Part shown: positions 1-7,885 of the stretch, one piece after another
How the letters are laid out: each line of letters starts with the position of its first letter
Numbering within the stretch: position 1 is the stretch's first letter
Assembly (NCBI RefSeq): GCF_005144585.1
Contig: NZ_SSMQ01000026.1
Span: 1 to 64,000 of the forward strand
DNA: 64,000 bases
Direction: 5' to 3'
From: Polyangium fumosum
GTDB lineage: Bacteria; Myxococcota_A; Polyangia; Polyangiales; Polyangiaceae
Program-made: the position numbers and the translations under genes
The notes under the pieces: model-generated
The model's input: only the letters and a program-made list of their open reading frames with translations
What the model was told of the DNA's origin: nothing
Database searches by the model: none

Positions 1-9
1 CGGGCCTGT

Positions 10-117
10 TCGATGAACTGCGCATCGCGCAGTTCATCGAGCTTGGGTCCAGCCCCTGGCTGGTCCGGGGTGGAGGGGGCGGACAGCCCCCTCCTGGGGT
101 CTGGGGCAACGCCCCAG
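10..117. repeat. Multi-hairpin intergenic repeat, copy A
   Basis: Three perfect hairpins follow one another. The first is a 14-bp stem (10-23 with 27-40, loop atc). The second pairs GAGGGGGC at 73-80 with GCCCCCTC at 86-93 around ggaca. The third pairs CTGGGGC at 101-107 with GCCCCAG at 111-117. The block from about 44 to 120 closely matches 6213-6290, and the first hairpin matches the inverted module at 6060-6100, so this is a dispersed family and not one terminator. It ends just before the methyltransferase gene. Confidence 0.8.
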
Positions 118-181
118 CGCGGTGGAGCTCGGGGGCTTGAAGCGCGGCGCGGGCACCCCCATCATCGCGTTCGTGCGCCGC

Positions 182-976
182 ATGCAACTCGTCGAGCTCG
201 AGGATCTCCCCTGGATGCCTGCCGCCATCCGCGACGGCGGCACGGATCTCCTCGACTTTGGCTTCGATCGCCTGGAGTTTTACCGCGGGGTCGTGCCGAA
301 GCTCGGGGCGCTGCTCGATCAAACCGGCTGCACACAGGTGATCGACGTGTGCTCGGGTGGCGGCGGCGGCGCGCTCTATGCGATGCGGGCGCTGCGCGAT
401 GAGGGGCGGGGGGATGTGCGGTTCGTCTTGACGGATCGGTACCCGAACGAGGCGGGCCGGGCGCGTGTCGCGGAGCGGAAGGATCCTGGGCTCGTGTACC
501 GCGAAGAATCCGTGGATGCCCTCGCGGTCCCGCCCGAGCTCGACGGCGTGCGCACGATGTGGAGCGCGCTGCACCACTTCCCGCCCGAGGCTGTCGCGGC
601 GCTCGTGGCGTCGACCGTCCGTGATGGCAAGCCGCTCGCGTTTTTTGATGTCGCGGCCTCGCCTGCGCTGCGGCGGCTGCCGGGCGTGCTTGCGCCGCTG
701 GCGCTGGGCGTGAACATGACCATGCTCTTCGTCGGCTCGTTCGTCCTGGTGCCGTTCGTGCGCCCGCTGCGGGCGTCGCGCTGGGCGCTCACGTACCTCC
801 TCCCGCTGATTCCGACGCTCGTGGCGTGGGATGGGATGGTCTCCGCGCTCCGCGCCTACACGCCCGACGAGCTGCTCGCGATTGCGCGCGCCGTGCCCGG
901 CGGCGACGCCTATGCGTGGGACGCGGGTGTCGCGGGGTCGGCGCTTTATCTCACGGGATGCCCGCGCGTGTCGTGA
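182..976 (+). CDS. Class I SAM-dependent methyltransferase-like protein
   Basis: The 264-residue product has a glycine-rich SAM-binding motif I (VIDVCSGGGGGA) after about 45 residues, an acidic end of strand 2 (VLTDRYPN), and a motif IV-like stretch TMWSALHHFPPEAV. These are features of Rossmann-fold methyltransferases. A hydrophobic segment after the core (LGVNMTMLFVGSFVLVPFV and LTYLLPLIPTLVAW) suggests membrane contact. The substrate cannot be read from sequence. A GTG at 122 would extend the frame but lies at the edge of the hairpin repeat, so the ATG at 182 is preferred. No strong ribosome site is seen. The gene converges tail to tail on the next lipoprotein gene with a 24-bp gap. Confidence 0.7.
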   Translation: MQLVELEDLPWMPAAIRDGGTDLLDFGFDRLEFYRGVVPKLGALLDQTGCTQVIDVCSGGGGGALYAMRALRDEGRGDVRFVLTDRYPNEAGRARVAERKDPGLVYREESVDALAVPPELDGVRTMWSALHHFPPEAVAALVASTVRDGKPLAFFDVAASPALRRLPGVLAPLALGVNMTMLFVGSFVLVPFVRPLRASRWALTYLLPLIPTLVAWDGMVSALRAYTPDELLAIARAVPGGDAYAWDAGVAGSALYLTGCPRVS

Positions 977-1000
977 CGCGGCGGCGCCCTGGGACGGGCT

Positions 1001-2431
1001 TCACTTCTTCGCCTTGATCTCGATGACCCGGGGCCCCTTCGGGGCGTAACAGATGAGCTCGGGTTGCTCGTCCTTCATGTTCGCCTTCACGTGGGCGATC
1101 ACGGCCTCGCCTTGCTCCTTGCTCTTCACGGTGATGCCGAGGCGCCGCCCGTCGTCGTAATACTCGACGAGCCCGAGGTCGGCGACCTCGGGGAACGTGG
1201 AGAGCGCCTTCGTGGTCGTGGGGAAGGTGTATTTCGCGTCGTTCCTCCACGACACCTCGTAGAGGTAGACGAACGGCGTCTTGCAGCTTTCTTCCTCCAC
1301 GTCGGCGTTCTGCGTTTCGCGCAGCCGGGAGACGCCGCTGTGCGAGACCCAGATCGTCTCCTTGTCATCCATGACGACCGCGCCGAACCGCATGGGACGG
1401 GCGAGATTCGCGATCACGGTCCACGTGCCCTCGTCGAAACGGACGATCGACCGGCCCGAGATGCCGTGGAGCTTGCCGCTCGGCGAGACGAAGAGGTCCC
1501 GGATCGGTTTGTCGAGCGTCGGCAAGATGTCGAATTTCCCGCCGTTGTAATGCAGCACCGGCGTGGTCTCGACCCAGAGGTCGTCGCCCTTTCCCCGGAG
1601 CATCTTGGGGAAGTAGGCGAACTCCTTCACCAGGGCGCCGAGTTCGACGATGCGCGATGTGCCGGGCTTTTCCCAGACCTCCGCGGCTGGGCTCTTCGCC
1701 CGATCGCAGAGGTTTCCGATCGTCACGAGCGTGCCGGATTCGGTCGCGGCCACGGCGCTGGGCGGGAGCGCGATCCCCTTGTCGTTGTCGTCGCCCCAGA
1801 CGTTCTTCACCTCGCCCTTCTTGCAGCCGCCCTTCTCGGCCTCGATGGGCTTCAGCACGAGCGTCGGCCCCCGGACGGTGTCGAACCGATGGCCATCATT
1901 CACGTCGTACCCCACCACGAGCGTCGTCTTGCCGAGCCGGGCCGTGCCATGGATCCACCCGAGGGAGCCTCCCGGGCCGAACGTGCGCGACACGCCCTTG
2001 CCCGTGAGCGGGAAGTACGTGGGCATCGGCGCGCGGCCCATGTTCATGGAAAGCACGTCGACGCTGTCCGGCCAGGAGCCGTGGACGGAGGAGACCCGGG
2101 TGGGGCCGAGGGACAGGTTGGTCTCGGGGACGCTGCCGATCCACTCGACGCGCTCCTCGACGATCCGGCCGACGCGCAGGCCCTCGGCCACGAGGAGCGC
2201 GCCCTCGATGCCGAAGAGCTCCACGGAGAGCCCCTTCGTCCCCTCGAAGGGCTCGGGCGCGAGCGTGGGGATCGTCTTCTTCGGCGGCTCGCGCTCGGCC
2301 GACGCGGCGCTCGCGCTCGGGGCGGGGGGCGCGGCGCTCGGCGCGACGGTCGCCTCTTTTTCGGGCGTCGGGGTCGACTTGGAGCAGGAGATGGCGAGGG
2401 CGCAAAGGGCGGCGAGCGAAAGGTTTTTCAT
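1001..2431 (-). CDS. Putative lipoprotein with propeller-like segment
   Basis: The 476-residue protein begins with a lipoprotein signal (MKNLSLAALCALAISC, cysteine at 16), followed by a Pro/Ala/Ser/Glu-rich linker to about residue 60. The rest is beta-rich. The stretch around residues 310-360 (LFVSPSGKLHGIS, then VVMDDKETIWVSHSGVSRL) resembles repeats of two-component-regulator propellers, where short blades read environmental signals. The C-terminal 90 residues (from about YLYEVSW) look like a separate small domain. No catalytic motif is seen. It is probably anchored in the outer membrane or periplasm. The gene lies just downstream of the Sel1-repeat lipoprotein on the same strand, 47 bp away, and may share its transcript. 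Confidence 0.6.
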   Translation of the reverse strand: MKNLSLAALCALAISCSKSTPTPEKEATVAPSAAPPAPSASAASAEREPPKKTIPTLAPEPFEGTKGLSVELFGIEGALLVAEGLRVGRIVEERVEWIGSVPETNLSLGPTRVSSVHGSWPDSVDVLSMNMGRAPMPTYFPLTGKGVSRTFGPGGSLGWIHGTARLGKTTLVVGYDVNDGHRFDTVRGPTLVLKPIEAEKGGCKKGEVKNVWGDDNDKGIALPPSAVAATESGTLVTIGNLCDRAKSPAAEVWEKPGTSRIVELGALVKEFAYFPKMLRGKGDDLWVETTPVLHYNGGKFDILPTLDKPIRDLFVSPSGKLHGISGRSIVRFDEGTWTVIANLARPMRFGAVVMDDKETIWVSHSGVSRLRETQNADVEEESCKTPFVYLYEVSWRNDAKYTFPTTTKALSTFPEVADLGLVEYYDDGRRLGITVKSKEQGEAVIAHVKANMKDEQPELICYAPKGPRVIEIKAKK

Positions 2432-2478
2432 ACGAATCGATCGGAAAGAGGGGCGAACGATCCTGGTTCGTCGGAGCT

Positions 2479-4413
2479 TCAGGGGTCCTGGCAGAACTTG
2501 TTGATGGCGTCGACGAGCGGGTCCTCTTGCTTGACCGCCTTGTCGAGGTCGGCTTGCGCGGCGTGGATCGCGGCGACGTCCTTCGCGTCCGCCGCCTTTG
2601 CCATGGCGCGCGCGGCCTTCACGACGGCGAGGGCCATCCCGCGATAGTCAGCGCCGAACTGGACGAGCTCGGGCACCGTGAGGCGGACGCCCGCCGCCTT
2701 TTGCGCCACGTGGTCCATCACGTCGGCCATCCTGCGAAGCTCGCGTGCGCCCGTCGGATCGGCGTCGGGGTCCGGGCCCGGCACCTTGTTGAGGTCCTCG
2801 ATGCCCGTGTTGATGACCTCGATGAGCGCATTGCACTCGTCGACCTTCACGCGGCTCTTTGCGCGCAGCGCCACGCGGTCGGCAGGCTTCGCCGCGAGGA
2901 GCTTGCAGCCGAGCTCGTTCTCGCCGTCGCATGCCTTCCGGAGCAGCTCGGTCGACGCGGCCTCGTCGCGTGGCCCGCCGCGGCCCTCGGCGCGAAACAT
3001 GCCGAGTTCGAGGCACGCGTCCTCCTGCCGCCCCTCACACGCGCGGTGGTAGAGGTCGGCGGCGCGTACGTCGTCCCGCGCCGTGCCCTTCCCCTCGGCG
3101 TAGGCGATCGCCGCCTGCCCGCAGCCGATCACCGCGCCCGCCTCGCAGCTCTCCAGGAAAAGCGCGAGCGCGCGCGCCGGATCCGGTGCGGCCGTCGTTC
3201 CCTTGCCGAGGAGCTTGCCGAGCACCGCGCAGGCGTCGGGCAGGTGCGCGTCACACGCCGTGGAGACGAGCGCGAAGCCACCCCGCTTGTCCTGGGCCAC
3301 GCTGTCGCCCCGCACCATGACGAGCCCGAGCGCCGTGCAGGACGTCACGTCGCCCGCGGCGCACGCGCGCCGGAAGAGCGCGGCGGCTTTTTGTTTGTCC
3401 TTGGGCACGCCCGCGCCCTTTTCGTACGCCGCGCCGAGGTGGACGCAGGCCGAGGGCTCGGCCTCGCAGCCGCGCCGCGCGGCCGAGGCCCCTTCGACGG
3501 GATCCTTCGCGCCGCCCACGCCCTCGCCGAGGAGGGAGCCGAGGGTGGCGCAGCCGTAGGGGCTGCCCTCCTCGCAGCTCTGCGCGGCGAGGGCGCGCGC
3601 GCGTGGCCCGTCGCGAGGGACGCCGAGGCCGTAGGCATAGGCCCCGCTCAGCCATTCGCACCCGTCGGCGAGCCCCGCCATGCAGGCGCGCTGGAAGATC
3701 GCCGCGGCGCGCACCTGGTCCCGTCGCACGCCGCGCCCGAGGGCGAGCGCCTTGCCGAGCGCGAGACAGGCGCGCGGATCCTCGGCGGCGCAGCCCTTTT
3801 CGCTCACCTTGGCGGCCTTGACGAAGAGCGCCTGCGCGCGCTCGGGATCCGGCGTGACGGCGAGGCCGAAGAGGAGCGCGATGCCGAGCACGTCGCAGCT
3901 CGTGCCGTCGCCCGCGTCGCAGGCGTTCGCGAGCAGCGGGGCGCCGCGTTGATCGTCGAGGTCGGCGCCGACGCCGTGGAGGAACATCCGCCCGAGGTCG
4001 CCGCATCCAGCGGGATCTCCGCTGTCGCATGCGCGGCGCGCGAGGGTGACGGCCTGCGTCGGGTCGGCGGCGAGCGCCCCGGGAAAACCGTGCAGCATGA
4101 GCCGCGAGAGCTTCTGACAGCCGCGCGCATGGCCGCCCTTGCACGCCTTGCCGAGCGCCTCCGCCGCGGCGAGCGCCCGCGAGGGCCCGCGGTCGCGATC
4201 CCGAAACACGAGGTCGCCCAAACGCTCGCAGCAGGCCACGTTTCCGCCGTCACACGCTGTCCGGCAAGCGCTCTCCGTGGTGCTTTCGCAGGCGCCCGCG
4301 GGGGTGCTTGTGGCCACCTTGGGCGCCGGCTCCTGCGGTGCGGCTCCTCCACACGCGGCTGGCGCGACGAGCGCGAGGCCAAGGAGCAGGCGCGGAGCGG
4401 CCGAGCGATTCAT
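2479..4413 (-). CDS. Sel1-repeat lipoprotein
   Basis: The 644-residue product starts with MNRSAAPRLLLGLALVAPAAC, a lipoprotein signal with cysteine about residue 21. Between roughly residues 45 and 510 it contains a long series of about 36-residue Sel1-like repeats with the pattern A-C-x-x-G-x-x-x-G-C-x-x-L-G and G-x-G-V-x-x-D-x-x-x-A. Cysteine pairs recur in nearly every repeat, which is typical of the cysteine-rich (beta-lactamase HcpA-like) subgroup and suggests disulfides outside the cytoplasm. Such repeats usually form protein-binding solenoids. The C-terminal 120 residues are helical without repeats. An ATG at 4422 is also in frame, but the promoter placed at 4421-4450 makes 4413 the better start. 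Confidence 0.8.
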   Translation of the reverse strand: MNRSAAPRLLLGLALVAPAACGGAAPQEPAPKVATSTPAGACESTTESACRTACDGGNVACCERLGDLVFRDRDRGPSRALAAAEALGKACKGGHARGCQKLSRLMLHGFPGALAADPTQAVTLARRACDSGDPAGCGDLGRMFLHGVGADLDDQRGAPLLANACDAGDGTSCDVLGIALLFGLAVTPDPERAQALFVKAAKVSEKGCAAEDPRACLALGKALALGRGVRRDQVRAAAIFQRACMAGLADGCEWLSGAYAYGLGVPRDGPRARALAAQSCEEGSPYGCATLGSLLGEGVGGAKDPVEGASAARRGCEAEPSACVHLGAAYEKGAGVPKDKQKAAALFRRACAAGDVTSCTALGLVMVRGDSVAQDKRGGFALVSTACDAHLPDACAVLGKLLGKGTTAAPDPARALALFLESCEAGAVIGCGQAAIAYAEGKGTARDDVRAADLYHRACEGRQEDACLELGMFRAEGRGGPRDEAASTELLRKACDGENELGCKLLAAKPADRVALRAKSRVKVDECNALIEVINTGIEDLNKVPGPDPDADPTGARELRRMADVMDHVAQKAAGVRLTVPELVQFGADYRGMALAVVKAARAMAKAADAKDVAAIHAAQADLDKAVKQEDPLVDAINKFCQDP

Positions 4414-4420
4414 GCGTGTC

Positions 4421-4450
4421 ATCGGACCGTCGAGCGCGCCAGGCTGTCAA
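4421..4450 (-). promoter_or_regulatory. Candidate promoter of the Sel1 lipoprotein gene
   Basis: On the minus strand TTGACA (4445-4450) is followed after 18 nt by TCCGAT (4421-4426). The first base of the ATG at 4413 is 7 nt further on. The -35 is a consensus match and the -10 is weak. The spacing predicts transcription from at or beside the start codon, and no Shine-Dalgarno sequence is present. Confidence 0.45.
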
Positions 4451-4468
4451 GCAAGATGCACGGGAGGT

Positions 4469-4536
4469 CCAGGGCGGTGCCCTGGTTCGGGTCCAGGGGC
4501 GAAGAGCCCCTGGTCGGGACCGGGGTGAAACCCCGG
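4469..4536. repeat. Triple-hairpin intergenic repeat, copy C
   Basis: Three adjacent perfect hairpins: CCAGGGC/GCCCTGG (4469-4475, 4479-4485), CCAGGGGC/GCCCCTGG (4493-4500, 4506-4513) and CCGGGG/CCCCGG (4520-4525, 4531-4536). The GGGTCCAG and GGTCGGGACCGGGG words resemble copies A and B, but the order has diverged. It sits between the end of the TerB-like gene and the promoter of the Sel1 gene, where it could end transcription of the former. Confidence 0.65.
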
Positions 4537-4564
4537 CGAGACGCGGTGAACCCCCCTCTACGCG

Positions 4565-4603
4565 TCACGCCGGGGTTTTCACGCCGGGGTTTTCACGCCG
4601 GGT
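4565..4603. repeat. 14-bp tandem repeat at the end of the TerB-like gene
   Basis: The unit TCACGCCGGGGTTT occurs at 4565-4578 and 4579-4592, and a third partial copy begins at 4593, inside the stop codon and last codons of the TerB-like gene. The 14-bp period is not a multiple of three, so copy-number change would alter only the non-coding tail. Confidence 0.75.
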
Positions 4604-5111
4604 CCGACGAGGCGGCGTCCGCGCGCAGCGTCGGAGGTGTCCCCGCCGGATACACGAGCTTCACCCGTCGCTCCCACAGCCGGGCTTCTTCGAGGGCGAT
4701 TTCTTCGATTTGGCGGATCAAATCCTCGGCAATTCCGAGCTTCGATCCCATCTTGCGCACCGTGGCCCTCTCCCGGTCGTTGTATTCTCCATCGGCGCTG
4801 CAGGCTCGAACCGCGTCGTAAATGAGGACGCGCCGGGAAGCATCCGCCTGAGGGCTCATGGCGAGCAGCTTCTCGATATCCTCGTCGGCCTTGTAGGTCT
4901 TGAGCTCCTCCAGCAACGAGTCCAGCGCGCCCACGGCAGACCCATGGCCGAGCACCCACTCTCTTTCTGCGGGCGTCAGGTTGCCGTCTCCGTTGGCACA
5001 AGTGAGGATCGCCTTCAGGTAGCCCTCGAACGCTTCGAGCGTCGGCAATCGGTCCACGTTGCACTTCTGCTTGAGCGACCACAAAAAGCCCAGCTCTCGA
5101 TTCGTCGTCAT
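4593..5111 (-). CDS. TerB-like domain protein
   Basis: The 172-residue soluble protein has two acidic helical repeats, NGDGNLTPAEREWV near residue 40 and SADGEYNDRERATV near residue 105. These match the metal-binding helix pairs of the TerB family (also found in the N-terminus of DjlA). TerB-like domains are small all-helical modules linked to membrane stress and tellurite-type resistance systems, but no ter operon surrounds this copy, so the role is open. The chosen ATG has GAGG 5 nt upstream. A GTG two codons earlier overlaps that site. The stop codon lies in a 14-bp tandem repeat. Confidence 0.65.
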   Translation of the reverse strand: MTTNRELGFLWSLKQKCNVDRLPTLEAFEGYLKAILTCANGDGNLTPAEREWVLGHGSAVGALDSLLEELKTYKADEDIEKLLAMSPQADASRRVLIYDAVRACSADGEYNDRERATVRKMGSKLGIAEDLIRQIEEIALEEARLWERRVKLVYPAGTPPTLRADAASSDPA

Positions 5112-5442
5112 ATTCACCTCGGTGGTATCGTCGTTGGATGCGATGACTCTGTGCCGCTGTTCGGGGCGATGCCCATCTCGTCACGAGACACGGCGCCCTC
5201 CGGAGCCAGCGTTCCTGCCGCTCCGGGCCACCCTTCCGGGCCGTCGCACGCGCGCCGTCCAATTGCGCGTGGCCTCCGCGGTGCGCCGTGCGCTCCCACG
5301 CGCGCCGTGTACTTCCATGGGAATATAAAATCGCTCGATCGGACCGTCGTAACGTTACGTCGCCTTCGACGCTTGGCAGGACAGCAGCAGGCTGCGTACT
5401 TAGCTCCCAGCGCGCGGAAAATCCAGATTTATATCGGCCTTC
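5112..5442. other. Intergenic stretch without a convincing gene
   Basis: I see no credible gene in these 330 bases. AT-rich patches occur near 5321-5332 (gaatataaaa) and 5410-5435, unlike the surrounding GC-rich DNA. A 12-bp perfect palindrome CGTAACGTTACG lies at 5348-5359. The region lies upstream of the TerB-like gene and may hold its promoter. It may also hold decayed sequence of a gene lost from the Thg1 side. Confidence 0.5.
5348..5359. promoter_or_regulatory. 12-bp palindrome, possible operator
   Basis: CGTAACGTTACG is a perfect inverted repeat. It lies about 20 bp before an AT-rich TTTTATATTCC on the minus strand, about 210-240 bp upstream of the TerB-like gene. No matching regulator is known. 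Confidence 0.25.
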
Positions 5443-5520
5443 TTAGGAAGGCACGACCATCACCTTGGCCATGGGCGCCTGTGGGTCGCCCATCACGAAA
5501 ATACGCTTCGGCGTCGTCAC
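5443..5520 (-). pseudogene. Remnant start of a second gene, possibly a phosphoesterase
   Basis: A GTG overlapping the stop codon of the Thg1 remnant (GTGA overlap) opens 25 codons that read VTTPKRIFVMGDPQAPMAKV and end at a stop five codons later. The hydrophobic strand followed by GDPQAP resembles the first metal-binding strand of calcineurin-like phosphoesterases (consensus GDxHG), and the tight overlap is typical of a translationally coupled partner. Everything after the first strand is missing, so this is read as a gene fragment. The family assignment is tentative. Confidence 0.4.
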
Positions 5521-6053
5521 GCGTCGGAACGCTCCTCGCCCCCCGGGAGCGGCTTCGGCGGCGGCGTCGCCTCCTCGATCCGCTGACGAACGAACGTGGT
5601 GTACGCCATCCCCAGCGGCAACTCGAACTCCACATGCAGCCTGCGCCGCGTCGTGACGACGGCGCTTCCATCCCGCCCATCCCTGCCGACGTGCTCGACA
5701 TCGCGGTAATGCAGGCCCACGCCGCGTTTTTGCCAGGCCGGCAGATCGTTGAACTGGATCCCGTGCTGGAACAATAGCTCGTTCCGATCCGCCACCGACT
5801 GCCCTTCGAGCTGCCGCGTGGCCGCGCGATCCGTGAGCCCCTGGGATCGGAGGAGCCAGTAACAATGCCCGCCGAGCGCATTCCGGTGGGCGTCCTCGTG
5901 CCGCCAGCGGAGATAATCGATCACGTCCTTCTCGGTGGGGAGCTGCGAGATCCGGGCGTCGAAGGCCGCGTGATCGTCGAGGAGACGCGCAAACTTGGCG
6001 CTCGCCTCCCCGGCCAGGATCGACTCGTACTTGCGCAGCTTGCGGCCGAACAC
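5517..6053 (-). pseudogene. Thg1-type tRNA-His guanylyltransferase, C-terminal half only
   Basis: The 178 residues start at FGRKLRKYESILAGEASA and continue with RWRHEDAHRNAL, CYWLLR, NELLFQHGI and FNDLPAWQKRGVGL. These are diagnostic of the C-terminal half of Thg1/Thg1-like proteins, which add or repair nucleotides in the 3'-5' direction at tRNA 5' ends. Family members are roughly 230-270 residues long. Here the N-terminal roughly 90-100 residues, with the palm catalytic aspartates and the DGR motif, are absent. Upstream in the same frame only ten further codons precede a stop, and from 6060 onward the DNA is the hairpin repeat. The remaining frame is intact, so the truncation looks recent. 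A catalytically active product is not expected. Confidence 0.75.
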
Positions 6054-6059
6054 GTCTGC

Positions 6060-6100
6060 TCGATGAACTGCGCTCCGCGCAGCTCATCGAACAGGCCCGG
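6060..6100. repeat. Hairpin module of the dispersed repeat, inverted copy
   Basis: Reading the minus strand, the CGGGCCTGTTCGATGA module of copy A recurs here almost unchanged. Arms 6060-6073 and 6077-6090 form a 14-bp stem with one mismatch. It directly abuts the truncated end of the Thg1 frame. A similar module in the opposite orientation lies at 6173-6211, so the 73 bp between them is flanked by inverted modules. Confidence 0.75.
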
Positions 6101-6172
6101 TCAAGACCAGCAGCGACGTTGCCCACCAAGACAGCCGCGCTACGGCTTCTGCTGGCCCCCCGCCTTCTTCGT

Positions 6173-6287
6173 CGGCCTGTTTGAAAAACTGCGCGGAGCG
6201 CAGTTTTTCAACCCTGGGTCCAGCGCCTCGCTGGTCCGGGGTCGAGGGGGCGGACAGCCCCCCGCGGGGTCCGGGGCAGCGCCCCGG
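6173..6287. repeat. Multi-hairpin intergenic repeat, copy B
   Basis: CGGCCTGTT leads into a perfect 14-bp hairpin (6181-6194 with 6198-6211, loop gga). It is followed by GGGGGC/GCCCCC around ggaca (6246-6262) and CCGGGGC/GCCCCGG (6271-6277, 6281-6287). The order and loops match copy A. It lies immediately downstream of the DUF4178 gene and could act as its terminator. Confidence 0.8.
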
Positions 6288-6295
6288 CGCGACGG

Positions 6296-7768
6296 CTACT
6301 TGCCGCCGCCGAAGCTTGGACCGCCGATGAAGACGCCGCCGCCTCCGCTGCTTCCGCCGCAGTCGCTGAAGACGATGAGCAGGACGAACAGGACGATGAC
6401 GCCGATGATGAGCATCGTGCCGCATCCGCTGGTTGTGCAGCCGCTGCCGCCTTCGCCGGAGGCGAGCAGGGAGCCTGCGGGGGGCTTGATGCCGAAGGCT
6501 GCGCCGATGTCGCCGGACGAGAGGCGCTCGCAGAACGAGTAGGTCACCTCTTTCGGTGTCTGCTCGACGCTGACCTTGCCGCCGGGGCCTTCGTATTCTG
6601 TTGCCTGGACGGCTTCGCCGATCTCGACCTTCCAGTAGAACTCGCCGACCACGTATTCGGTCTCGGCGCGGACGCTCTGCTTCCAGTTGTAGTGCTGGCT
6701 GCGGAACATCGCGGCGCCGCCGGAGACGCTGACTTCGCCGGGTGGGATGGGCGTGACGAGCCACCACGCGCCGTCCTCCTCCATCAGCCACAGGTAGCCG
6801 ACACGCGGGCCTGCATAGAGCAGGTACTCGCGCCATCGGTAGCGCTCGCCTTCCACCGTGCAGCCGCGGATCGTGAAGCCGATGCAGATGACGCGGTTGC
6901 CGCGCAGGTTGCCTTCGGCGCCGAGCGGGATGAAGGGCTCGATCGGCGGCTTCGGCGCGGGGCCGAGCGCGCGCAACGCGCCCTGGTTGAGATCGCTCGC
7001 CATGCCGCAGTACCGGCAGACGATACGCTCGGTTTGTCCCGGGGTGACGATCGGCAGGTTGCCGCCGCAGTTCGGACACGCGACGCTCGTGACTTCGGCC
7101 TTTGCGGCTTCGACCGGCGCGCCCGAGTCGAGCACCATCACCGCGGGATCGATCTGCCGCCCGAGGTAGAGCTTCGGCGGGATGCGGCCGTCGCCGTAGT
7201 CGATCGTCCCGAAGGCGCCGTTGGGCGCGGCGATGTCCGCGTAGCCTGTGGGCACGCCGGGCGATGCGACGGCGGGCATCTCGCCTTCGCCTGAGATCAC
7301 GCGGCGCTGCCCGACCTCGGCGACGGTCCAGACGCCGTAGGTGCCGAGGCTGATTTGCTGGCCTGCGCGGAGCGCGTGGATCGGCGGGAGCTCCGGCGGG
7401 AGCGGCACCTCGCTCGTCGAGTACCAGCGCCCTTGCGCGCTCGCGACCCAGCACCACTTCCCGCTCATCGGGAACGTGATGAAAAACTCCTGCCATGGCG
7501 CGCCGGGCGCGCTCGCGCGATCGAGCTGCACGCGGCCGTCGACCGCGAACGGCTCGCCGCCGCTCCAGCGGCCTGTCCCGCCGAGCTGCAGGGGCGACGG
7601 GATGTCGACGAGGTCTGCCATCCGGCCGACGGCGACGAGGTTCCGGTCCGTGCGTGCAACGACGAAATTGCAATGCTTGCAGACCTGCGCAGCGGCGCCG
7701 GCGAAGCGGAACGTGATGGGCGCCCCGCACGACGGACACGCCGCCTGGCGGTCGAACGGGCTAGTCAC
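6296..7768 (-). CDS. DUF4178 protein with zinc ribbons and a C-terminal membrane anchor
   Basis: This 490-residue protein starts with a zinc ribbon (CPSC and CKHC, residues 11-36), followed by a beta-rich DUF4178-type module. A second ribbon (CPNC and CRYC, about residues 232-255) comes next, then a second DUF4178-type module containing YLWLMEEDGAWWLV. A single membrane helix (MLIIGVIVLFVLLIVF) and a Gly/Ser-rich tail end it. DUF4178 genes commonly neighbour membrane spermidine-synthase-like genes, as here, where the next gene is divergent 117 bp away. The biochemical role of the family is not established. Translation starts at GTG, preceded by CGAGG. Confidence 0.75.
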   Translation of the reverse strand: MTSPFDRQAACPSCGAPITFRFAGAAAQVCKHCNFVVARTDRNLVAVGRMADLVDIPSPLQLGGTGRWSGGEPFAVDGRVQLDRASAPGAPWQEFFITFPMSGKWCWVASAQGRWYSTSEVPLPPELPPIHALRAGQQISLGTYGVWTVAEVGQRRVISGEGEMPAVASPGVPTGYADIAAPNGAFGTIDYGDGRIPPKLYLGRQIDPAVMVLDSGAPVEAAKAEVTSVACPNCGGNLPIVTPGQTERIVCRYCGMASDLNQGALRALGPAPKPPIEPFIPLGAEGNLRGNRVICIGFTIRGCTVEGERYRWREYLLYAGPRVGYLWLMEEDGAWWLVTPIPPGEVSVSGGAAMFRSQHYNWKQSVRAETEYVVGEFYWKVEIGEAVQATEYEGPGGKVSVEQTPKEVTYSFCERLSSGDIGAAFGIKPPAGSLLASGEGGSGCTTSGCGTMLIIGVIVLFVLLIVFSDCGGSSGGGGVFIGGPSFGGGK

Positions 7769-7885
7769 GCCTCGGATGGTAGCCCATTTTCGTCGCGGGC
7801 GTGCTCTCTCGTCGGACGGCTTCCGACGTGGGCGTCTCGGATCGGGCTCACCGGCCGCGCCGACCCGGTGCTAGGAAGGCGCGGC

